DNA of 6,695 nucleotides from an uncultured Actinomycetes bacterium (GTDB lineage Bacteria > Actinomycetota > Actinomycetes > Nanopelagicales > Nanopelagicaceae), in the NCBI GenBank assembly GCA_903921405.1, contig CAIXPV010000008.1, positions 1 to 6,695 on the forward strand. Direction: 5' to 3'. A program made the translations under genes and the position numbers. Below are positions 1 to 4,730 of this stretch, one piece after another. Each line of letters starts with the position of its first letter. The first letter of the stretch is position 1. The notes under the pieces are model-generated. The model was not told the DNA's origin. It did not search any database and was given only the letters and a program-made list of their open reading frames with translations.

Positions 1-224
1 ACCGCTTCGTCATAACCCTGGATTACAGTCCCCGGTTCAGCAATTAGCCGGCGCAACCTGGCATAAGACTGGGCTTCACTATCTGCAACATGGTGAACTA
101 CTTGTCTGGCAGTCCAAGAATCAGTTTGTGGTTTATCCAGTTCACTGTCAGTTAAACCCTGGGCTGCAGAGATAAATTGTTCCGTTGCATTTTCGTACAT
201 CTCGATTGATTGCAATAAGTCCAT
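1..224 (-). CDS. DinB/YfiT-like family protein, 5' part only (partial at window edge)
   Basis: Reading leftward from an ATG at 224-222, the frame stays open for 74 codons to the window edge, so only the N-terminal part is present. The translation starts MDLLQSIEMYENATEQF and contains WTARQVVHHVADSE at about residues 37-50. That pattern is typical of the first metal-ligand helix of the DinB/YfiT four-helix-bundle superfamily, with His45/His46 as candidate first ligand. Members include putative metal-dependent hydrolases and thiol transferases of the cytoplasm, and the exact reaction cannot be assigned. The next part (LRRLIAEPGTVIQGYDEA) also fits the family. No strong Shine-Dalgarno sequence precedes the ATG. 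Met9 is a possible alternative start, but the upstream one keeps the full first helix. The missing C-terminal part should hold the other His ligands. Confidence 0.78.
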   Translation of the reverse strand, partial: MDLLQSIEMYENATEQFISAAQGLTDSELDKPQTDSWTARQVVHHVADSEAQSYARLRRLIAEPGTVIQGYDEA

Positions 225-257
225 GCCAAATTTTAACAGTAGGGCTATAAAGTTTAG

Positions 258-276
258 GAAGCGCCTTATTAACCGG
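258..276 (-). repeat. Degenerate rnpB-3'-end-like copy upstream of the DinB gene
   Basis: The plus strand reads GAAG, then CGCCTTATTAACCGG, which matches the rnpB-end core (copies at 731, 1109 and 6597) if three bases are missing after GAAG. From CGCC through the following GGAAGAATT, 19 of 22 bases match the copy at 1109. That similarity extends past the RNA-derived core, so it is more than a chance hit to the core. It lies just upstream of the DinB start, in the same orientation as the other copies. It may be an old, decayed attachment site. The short length leaves real doubt. Confidence 0.35.
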
Positions 277-285
277 AAGAATTGG

Positions 286-311
286 AAAAGGCCTCGATCT
301 CTCGAGGCCTT
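286..311 (-). terminator. Rho-independent terminator downstream of the tRNA gene
   Basis: A perfect 10-bp inverted repeat (AAGGCCTCGA at 288-297, TCGAGGCCTT at 302-311) encloses a 4-nt loop. On the minus strand the stem runs into TTTT (286-289). On the plus strand no T run follows. It therefore fits an intrinsic terminator for leftward transcription of the tRNA at 378-452, placed before the DinB promoter region. Confidence 0.7.
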
Positions 312-377
312 CCCATGCATATCTGGTGGAGCTCTTTTGACCATTACCAATAGATCGAGCTGAAACAGTTAAGACTG

Positions 378-452
378 TGGTGGAGGCGACGGGATTTGAA
401 CCCGCTCCAACGGATTGGTAATCAGTTAGGCTGCCAATTACAACACGCCCCC
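378..452 (-). tRNA. Atypical tRNA (anticodon ACC, nominally Gly), possibly a pseudo-tRNA
   Basis: The minus strand folds as a 75-nt tRNA with encoded CCA. The acceptor stem is GGGGGCG paired with CGCCTCC (7 bp, one G-U), the discriminator base is A, and the T stem GCGGG/CCCGT closes a TTCAAAT loop. The D loop AATTGGCA has the conserved A14, G18, G19 and A21. The anticodon arm is ACTGA-TTACCAA-TCCGT with one mismatch, giving anticodon ACC at 419-417, which would read the Gly codon GGU. Two things are odd. The D stem (TTGT against GCCT) has only two pairs, and A34 is unusual for a bacterial Gly tRNA. The D-loop and anticodon-stem style recall Gln/Glu tRNAs. It may be an accessory or decayed tRNA. 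A good terminator follows at 286-311. Confidence 0.62.
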
Positions 453-533
453 AACACGGGAGCGAAGTTACGGTCTAACTCATCGACAATTGAAAACAGA
501 ACCAAAAACTGTGGATAAGGAAACTTGGAGGAA

Positions 534-578
534 AAGCAAAAGGGACCTGGTTATTAACCAAGTCCCAATTACTACCAA
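534..578. repeat. 45-bp direct repeat, copy 1
   Basis: The 45 bases here recur without mismatch at 627-671, with a 93-bp period. Each copy has a 25-nt hairpin at its centre. The duplication alone creates an open frame (490-702) with a repeated SKRDLVINQVPITT peptide, which I do not regard as a gene. Apart from this repeat pair and its hairpins, I see nothing in the gene-free stretch 453-727. Confidence 0.9.
538..566 (-). terminator. Terminator-like hairpin in repeat copy 1
   Basis: An 11-bp stem (542-552 with 556-566) has a 3-nt loop. Its single odd pair is C-A on the plus strand but a G-U wobble on the minus strand. The minus strand then continues into TTTTGCTT (534-541). Both facts favour a leftward intrinsic terminator, serving as a backup to the identical one at 631-659. 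Confidence 0.55.
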
Positions 579-626
579 ACCCGAAGTGCAGTTCAATTAT
601 GGCACAAAGCAAACTCTCCTGCGGGT

Positions 627-671
627 AAGCAAAAGGGACCTGGTTATTAACCAAGTCCCAATTACTACCAA
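627..671. repeat. 45-bp direct repeat, copy 2
   Basis: This is an exact second copy of 534-578. The bases just after it (ACCAATCCGTTG at 667-678, overlapping the repeat end) also occur in inverted orientation in the tRNA anticodon arm at 408-419. Confidence 0.9.
631..659 (-). terminator. Terminator-like hairpin in repeat copy 2, downstream of the YCII-like gene
   Basis: This has the same 11-bp stem (635-645 with 649-659), ATT/AAT loop and minus-strand TTTT as the copy at 538-566. It is the first strong hairpin after the stop of the leftward YCII-like gene at 770, so it is the likely end of that transcript. Confidence 0.6.
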
Positions 672-730
672 TCCGTTGTTGGATAAATTATTGCATAAGT
701 AGTTGGTTACTCGCCGTAACTAAATCTAAA

Positions 731-750
731 GAAGAGTCGCCCTATAAGCC
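731..750 (-). repeat. rnpB 3'-end direct repeat, copy A (putative attachment site)
   Basis: GAAGAGTCGCCCTATAAGCC here is identical to the terminal 20 nt of the RNase P RNA gene at 6597-6616. The match extends leftward for three more bases (728-730), giving 23 identical bases. The body of rnpB is absent to the right, so this is a detached 3' end. It lies 20 bp downstream of the YCII-like stop. Together with the copy at 1109 it brackets a segment of about 380 bp containing that single gene. Confidence 0.8.
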
Positions 751-769
751 AGATGCATTCGATCCACGC

Positions 770-1093
770 TTAATGCATTGGGCGAAGTTCCACTTTTCTA
801 TTGCATGCCTTTGAAGCTGCATACGCCAACCTTTCAGCTATTTCAGGGCTCTCAACCTCAATCAACCACAATCCGCTGAAGTTCTCTTTCGCATCAAATA
901 GAGGCTTGCCTGTGCTGATGTTTGCATCATTACGGTTATCAATCACTGTTGCAGAATTGGGTGGTTGCAAACCCCACGCAAAGATCCAGTGACCATTTGC
1001 GCGCAACGAGTCATTGAACTTGTCTATCTCAACCATCTCGGCAGCAGTGCCAGGATTGTCAAGGTTATCAATCACAGAGATTACATACTTCAT
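770..1093 (-). CDS. YCII-related (YciI/DGPF-type) domain protein
   Basis: This 107-residue protein has the compact size and pattern of actinobacterial YCII-related proteins. It starts MKYVISVIDN, has a central NGHWIFAWGLQPP segment and GKPLFDAKENFSGLWLIEVESPEIAERLA at about residues 62-90, and ends RKVELRPMH. The GLWLIEV strand followed by the helix that begins ESPEIAERLA matches the ferredoxin-like YCII fold. These are small soluble cytoplasmic proteins. Some are proposed to act in catalysis, and others travel with ECF sigma factors, but no ECF gene is present here. The ATG at 1093-1091 has no Shine-Dalgarno sequence. A TATACT box ends 6 nt upstream, which suggests a leaderless mRNA. The gene lies alone between two copies of the rnpB 3' end, so it could be a single-gene insertion. 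Its specific function is unknown. Confidence 0.85.
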   Translation of the reverse strand: MKYVISVIDNLDNPGTAAEMVEIDKFNDSLRANGHWIFAWGLQPPNSATVIDNRNDANISTGKPLFDAKENFSGLWLIEVESPEIAERLAYAASKACNRKVELRPMH

Positions 1094-1099
1094 GGTGTC

Positions 1100-1105
1100 A
1101 GTATA
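1100..1105 (-). promoter_or_regulatory. -10 box (TATACT) of the YCII-like gene, probably leaderless
   Basis: On the minus strand TATACT is separated from the ATG at 1093 by 6 nt, which puts the expected transcription start at or beside the A of ATG. No good -35 lies 17 nt upstream. That position falls inside the rnpB-end repeat at 1109-1128 (GGCTTA). Confidence 0.5.
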
Positions 1106-1108
1106 AAG

Positions 1109-1128
1109 GAAGAGTCGCCCTATAAGCC
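1109..1128 (-). repeat. rnpB 3'-end direct repeat, copy B (putative attachment site)
   Basis: The 20 bases are identical to the rnpB terminus at 6597-6616, and the match continues through GGA to 1131. It lies 15 bp upstream of the YCII-like start codon and overlaps the expected -35/spacer of its promoter. To the right the sequence leaves rnpB and reads GGAAGAATTCACTT, similar to the flank of the degenerate copy at 6387-6408. Confidence 0.8.
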
Positions 1129-1159
1129 GGAAGAATTCACTTCAGTCTCGAAATCGGCT

Positions 1160-1180
1160 TTTGCCCATGAAATTCCCCAT
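1160..1180. repeat. TTTGCCCAT-ATTCCCCAT paired motif, left copy
   Basis: TTTGCCCAT (1160-1168) and ATTCCCCAT (1172-1180) recur in the same order and orientation at 6481-6489 and 6492-6500. The spacers are 3 and 2 nt. No coding frame explains the similarity. The pair lies about 30 bp from the rnpB-end copy B, so it could be an arm-type recombinase binding site, but no recombinase gene is in the window. Confidence 0.5.
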
Positions 1181-1203
1181 ATGAAGTTGTATCAAGACCA
1201 GGA

Positions 1204-1223
1204 GAAAAGTCGCCCTATTTGCC
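1204..1223 (-). repeat. Degenerate rnpB 3'-end repeat, copy C
   Basis: GAAAAGTCGCCCTATTTGCC matches the rnpB terminus at 17 of 20 bases in the same orientation, including an unbroken AGTCGCCCTAT. It lies 75 bp right of copy B and marks the left end of the segment carrying the four-gene operon. Its last bases form part of the hairpin at 1220-1243. Confidence 0.65.
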
Positions 1224-1243
1224 GAAAATGACACTCTTCGGCA
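1220..1243. other. Hairpin overlapping rnpB-end copy C
   Basis: TGCCGAA (1220-1226) and TTCGGCA (1237-1243) form a 7-bp stem with a 10-nt loop. The right arm with its flank (CTCTTCGGCATAAGG) looks like a partial inverted copy of the rnpB-end repeat. No T run follows on either strand, so it is a poor terminator. Confidence 0.4.
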
Positions 1244-1256
1244 TAAGGACTTGTCT

Positions 1257-1296
1257 AAAAAATAGTTTTTCCTAACCAAAAATAGACCAAACTATT
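1257..1296 (-). terminator. Weak terminator-like structure after the four-gene operon
   Basis: AATAGTTT (1261-1268) pairs with AAACTATT (1289-1296). On the minus strand the stem leads directly into six T residues (1257-1262). The stem is AT-rich with a long 20-nt loop, so efficiency is doubtful, but it is the only candidate between the operon stop at 1323 and the rnpB-end copies. Confidence 0.38.
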
Positions 1297-1322
1297 CACA
1301 GGACTTTTTAGCTATGTATGGG

Positions 1323-2474
1323 CTACCCTCGAGAATAATAAACATCTAGTTGTGCTGAGGAAATCACCTTTCCTGACATTGCATTCACCAGATTAATCTC
1401 CGTTGCCTCTTGCGGAGAAATCGTCAATTTTGAGTTCAATGCATACAGATATATCGAATACTTCTTAGATCCTGGTCCTTGTGAGCATGGAGGTGTATAT
1501 CCCAGAGCTTTACCTTGGAAATTTTGCCCTAGTGTCCCAACGTTTGTAGCACCCGCAGGTATGGATGCGACTGTCTTAGGGATGTTAAATACTGTCAGGT
1601 AGACATGTTTTCCAACATCCACTTCACCGGGACGCAATGGACCAGGAACAGTGTCCATGATCAACACAAGAGATTGAGTGTTGGTGGGAACATTGGACCA
1701 ACTGAAAGATGGTGAAATTCCTTTCCCATCACAGGTGAAATCTTTTGGAAGAGTCCCACCATCCTTGAAATCGGGACTACTTAAAACCAGTGACTTTGAG
1801 GCAGAGACCGCGGGTGCAGCCTTGATAACTTTGCGAAGAAGGATGATGTTGTCCAGCTTCAGATCTGAGGACCAAATCAGCGTGGCAGAGGGGGACCAAG
1901 TGAAATCAAAGTATCCATCTTTTACTCCTACTATCTCTTTAGAGAACTCCGTTGCAAACTTCCATGAGGAGTCCTTATAACTAGGCGAAGCCCATGTAGA
2001 GGGCACCTTCGTATTTGATGACTTACAGTCGTTGATTGGGTTACTTGATTTCACACATTCAGGGTTGAGCGGGGCTTTGTTGATCGTAAGAACTTTCCAG
2101 TCATGTCCTGTTTGGGCGATAACTCGATCAGAGGCGACCTCTCTAATCTGGAGGATTATTCCTGCATCACCAATCTGCTGGTTGGGCTTTCCGATGTACT
2201 CAAGTCCTGAAGCATTTTCAGTGAAATCTTTAGCCATTACCGCAATAGTTAGCGGGTATGTGGCAGAGAATTTGATTTTCTCGCTATTAAAGGATTTTTC
2301 AGTAGTTATTGGAACTGAATCTTCGCCCACTTTCTTGCCATTTACATAGAGCGCAAACCAATTATCAGCCCATACTTCAGCTTGAAAGGCGATGCTCTTA
2401 CTTACAACTGCGTGTGATGGAGTTGGTATAGCTAATACCAGTATCGAAATAACTAGAGAAACAAACCTTCTCAT
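1323..2474 (-). CDS. Secreted protein with N-terminal beta-rich domain and C-terminal YbhB/YbcL-type PEBP domain
   Basis: The ATG at 2474-2472 gives 383 residues. It overlaps the upstream TGA stop by one base and is preferred to the TTG one codon earlier. Residues 1-22 (MRRFVSLVISILVLAIPTPSHA) form a Sec signal peptide ending in S-H-A, with no lipobox. Residues about 27-215 hold a beta-rich region with WADNWFALYVNGKKVG, GDAGIILQI, DWKVL, SYKDSSWKFA and IWSSDLKLDNIILLRK. This resembles jelly-roll accessory domains of exported enzymes, but I cannot name the family. Residues about 228-383 are a PEBP (YbhB/YbcL) domain, with FTCDGKGISPSFSWSNVP, KHVYLTVFNIP, GYTPPC and YSIYLYALN. PEBP domains bind anionic or phospholipid head groups. 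The usual DPDAP motif is altered here (MDTVPGP). It is the last gene of the operon with two phosphoesterases and a YHYH protein. Confidence 0.86.
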   Translation of the reverse strand: MRRFVSLVISILVLAIPTPSHAVVSKSIAFQAEVWADNWFALYVNGKKVGEDSVPITTEKSFNSEKIKFSATYPLTIAVMAKDFTENASGLEYIGKPNQQIGDAGIILQIREVASDRVIAQTGHDWKVLTINKAPLNPECVKSSNPINDCKSSNTKVPSTWASPSYKDSSWKFATEFSKEIVGVKDGYFDFTWSPSATLIWSSDLKLDNIILLRKVIKAAPAVSASKSLVLSSPDFKDGGTLPKDFTCDGKGISPSFSWSNVPTNTQSLVLIMDTVPGPLRPGEVDVGKHVYLTVFNIPKTVASIPAGATNVGTLGQNFQGKALGYTPPCSQGPGSKKYSIYLYALNSKLTISPQEATEINLVNAMSGKVISSAQLDVYYSRG

Positions 2475-3772
2475 CAATCAGCGGTCCTGACATAAGTATC
2501 TCCAACTTGCCCGTCGTACAAGATAAAATCAACTTTTGCCTGATTTCCGCTTGTGGACACTTTTAGAAATCCAGATCCACCAACACCTTTTCCTGATGTA
2601 TAGCCGTACTGGTTCACATTGATTTTATTGCCAGGATGACTTGGTTGTGGGACTGTTTGATAAATAATCCCATCAAGTTCCTGTTTAACGTAAAGATGAT
2701 CATGTCCTTTGAAGACGAAGCCAACTTTGTGATCTAACAACAGCTGATGAATAGGCTTGCTCCAGCCTGGTCGATTTGTTTCAAAGCCATAAGTTCCATC
2801 ATTGTTCTTGCCACCCCACTCATTCTTCATAGCGATTTCCACTCCCCCTCGAGAGGTTGGATCACCGACTAATAAATGGTGAATATAAATAAATTTATGC
2901 TTTTCCTTAGAATTCTTCAGCGTTTCGACTAGCCAGTCATATTGAGTCTTTCCTAAGGTCCATTCCCAGCCGGCCGGAGTTGGATTCTTCATTGTGTAGG
3001 TAAATGGATCCAGTACTACGTGTAATTGGTCTGGACCAGTAAATGAGTAATAGGCAAGCTCTCCTGTTTGCTCTGGGAAGTACTCTTTCCGATAATTCTT
3101 GGTATTAAAGTTGCTGTATCCAAGTTCACCATCATGATTTCCCAAACAAATCTTTAATGGAACATTTCCTAGTTTTTGGTAATACCCCTTCATTAATTCA
3201 AATCGACCTCGAATATTTGCCTCTGTCTTACTTGGCAATTTATCGACCATAAAGATATCGCCAAGATCCATTAAGAATGCAGGAGAAGCGGCAACAATCT
3301 GTTTCAGTGTTCCCTCATAAACTTCTGCACTTGAATTTTCATCCATGTGGGGATCAGCTTGAATCGCAAATATGGTTGAAGAAAGCTCTTCAAGGTTTGC
3401 AGTCTTGACGCTCTTTTGAGTGAGTGATGCAAAAATTTGACTCGTACCTGTCGCGTATTTCACTTTGTAGTAAACCAGCGCGGCTGACTTCAGATTTGTA
3501 ACAGTGATATTTCTTGTGGATCCTTTAGGGATGCTAATAATGGGAGTCTTTCCAGCAATTGAGCTCTTGCTGTAGCCGTACTCGATGTAAGCCCTGATTG
3601 CCGACGTCGCTGAAATTGCACTGGTGAACGAGTTAGATGTTGGTGTCCCAACAATTTTGACAGTTACTGGAACTGCAGCCATCGCCCTCCCAATGGGACT
3701 GCTAGCAAGGATCCCAAGGACAGAAGCCTTGAGAAAGCCACGACGGTTCATGAAGTTGAATGGATTACTCAT
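2474..3772 (-). CDS. Tat-exported calcineurin-like metallophosphoesterase (second of two)
   Basis: The protein has 432 residues. The N terminus (MNRRGFLKASVLGILASSPIGRAMA, about 8-32) is a twin-arginine signal peptide, so the folded enzyme is exported. Residues about 34-120 form a Fn3/purple-acid-phosphatase-like N domain (IEYGYSKS, LVYYKVKYATG). The catalytic domain carries all five metal motifs: DPH (140-142), GD (171-172), GNHD (211-214), HH (298-299) and GHDH (356-359). An EWGG-to-RPGWSKPIH block (about 318-342) is shared with the enzyme encoded at 4731-6284, so the two are paralogues. Phosphomono- or diesterase activity is expected, but the substrate is unknown. The ATG overlaps the YHYH stop by four bases (ATGA), indicating translational coupling. 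A GAGG lies about 13 nt upstream, rather far for a strong ribosome site. Confidence 0.9.
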   Translation of the reverse strand: MSNPFNFMNRRGFLKASVLGILASSPIGRAMAAVPVTVKIVGTPTSNSFTSAISATSAIRAYIEYGYSKSSIAGKTPIISIPKGSTRNITVTNLKSAALVYYKVKYATGTSQIFASLTQKSVKTANLEELSSTIFAIQADPHMDENSSAEVYEGTLKQIVAASPAFLMDLGDIFMVDKLPSKTEANIRGRFELMKGYYQKLGNVPLKICLGNHDGELGYSNFNTKNYRKEYFPEQTGELAYYSFTGPDQLHVVLDPFTYTMKNPTPAGWEWTLGKTQYDWLVETLKNSKEKHKFIYIHHLLVGDPTSRGGVEIAMKNEWGGKNNDGTYGFETNRPGWSKPIHQLLLDHKVGFVFKGHDHLYVKQELDGIIYQTVPQPSHPGNKINVNQYGYTSGKGVGGSGFLKVSTSGNQAKVDFILYDGQVGDTYVRTAD

Positions 3773-4728
3773 TTGCGTTGATAAACCTCTGTCCTTATTG
3801 ATCCGGACGAATCAATGAACTGCATATTCACCTCTTTGAGTGAGGCCGTGTATTTAACGTGGAAATCACTTCCGTTGAGCGCGTACTTCAAATCAAATGA
3901 TGAATCGCCAACGCGTTCCAATCCTGTAATGACAGCACCTCGAAGTGGTTCGCCAGCCGGTCTAAATGCCTTTGTTATTGATTGTGGATAAGCCTGTCCC
4001 TCAATCTCTGTTACTACCCCTCTAAACCCACCATTGATATATGGGTAGCTCTTGGTTGCGTGATAGTGATAATTCTTTTTTACATCAAAGTGGCCATTAA
4101 ATGCATCTAGCCCAGTTACTTTCTTGCCATCTACCTCGGTTTCGCCATAGATAGGAAATCCATCGAGTGCGTATGCGATTGGAACTTTTTTTCCAACAAT
4201 CGTTTGAAGGTGAGTTGGCGCGATGTGATAGTGATAATCATCGGCTCTGCCGCAGTGACCTCCCCAATCATCTAGCTCACCAGCAACAAGTGCATCATCG
4301 CCTCGGTTATTAAGTGCGTTAAAGATCGGAACTCCATTAACTGCTAAAGCAATTGCTCCACGCAGGAAATGATCTTTTGCTGACATAGGGTTGGTGGCGA
4401 TTACAGGCTTGATGGGGATAGACCAAGCATTAGTTCCCGCATAGTTCTGGATGGTTGGAACTTGTTGTTGCCAACTCTTGGTGCCTACCATCATTTGATG
4501 GGCAGGTATTCCATTGCTTTCAACCAGATAATACTTTTCGCCTTTAAATACTTTTACAGATTTAGCAAATGCGGTAAATCCAGGAAGTTTTGCAGCGGGA
4601 AGAGCAGCTGCCGATTCAATCGAAAGAATTGAATTAGCAAATACAAGTCCGGTCGCTAATCCTGAAAGTTGTAGAAACTTGCGTCGGTCTACTTCCGTTA
4701 ATTGCCTGACTTCATGTTCATGGTTCAT
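3769..4728 (-). CDS. Tat-exported YHYH-domain protein
   Basis: The protein has 319 residues. DRRKFLQLSGLATGLVFANS (about 14-33) is a twin-arginine signal peptide preceded by a short His/Glu-rich lead. The signature of the YHYH family is clear: GGHCGRADDYHYHIAP (about 156-171), the conserved ALDGFPIYGE (187-196) and NYHYHATKSYPYINGGFRG (219-237). The two His-Tyr-His clusters with nearby Asp and Cys look like a metal or ligand site. The biochemical role of YHYH proteins is not established. About 80 residues after the YHYH domain (DSSFDLKYALNGSDFHVKYT) look like a small beta domain. The start lies 2 nt after the upstream stop, with AAAGG some 7 nt before the ATG. Its position between two paralogous phosphoesterases suggests that it works on the same extracytoplasmic substrate, which is an inference from context. 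Confidence 0.88.
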   Translation of the reverse strand: MNHEHEVRQLTEVDRRKFLQLSGLATGLVFANSILSIESAAALPAAKLPGFTAFAKSVKVFKGEKYYLVESNGIPAHQMMVGTKSWQQQVPTIQNYAGTNAWSIPIKPVIATNPMSAKDHFLRGAIALAVNGVPIFNALNNRGDDALVAGELDDWGGHCGRADDYHYHIAPTHLQTIVGKKVPIAYALDGFPIYGETEVDGKKVTGLDAFNGHFDVKKNYHYHATKSYPYINGGFRGVVTEIEGQAYPQSITKAFRPAGEPLRGAVITGLERVGDSSFDLKYALNGSDFHVKYTASLKEVNMQFIDSSGSIRTEVYQRK

Positions 4729-4730
4729 TT

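Noticed and set aside
378..452. tmRNA 3' end
   Set aside because: The GGTTCAAATCCC and CCTCCACCA ending looks similar, but a complete tRNA with its own 5' acceptor strand, D loop and anticodon arm fits within 75 nt.
534..671. CRISPR array
   Set aside because: Only two repeat units, each a long near-perfect terminator hairpin with a minus-strand T run, and no cas genes.
490..702. Plus-strand open frame of 70 codons with a repeated SKRDLVINQVPITT peptide
   Set aside because: It starts at TTG, has no ribosome site, and exists only because a 45-bp terminator-bearing repeat occurs twice in the same frame.
728..1226. Integron gene-cassette array with attC sites
   Set aside because: The repeats are copies of the rnpB 3' end, lack the paired inverted boxes of attC, and no integron integrase is visible. 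An rnpB-targeted insertion explains them better.
965..1231. Plus-strand frame of 88 codons antisense to the YCII-like gene
   Set aside because: It is a shadow frame: it overlaps a well-supported minus-strand gene and runs through two rnpB-end repeats, with no domain.
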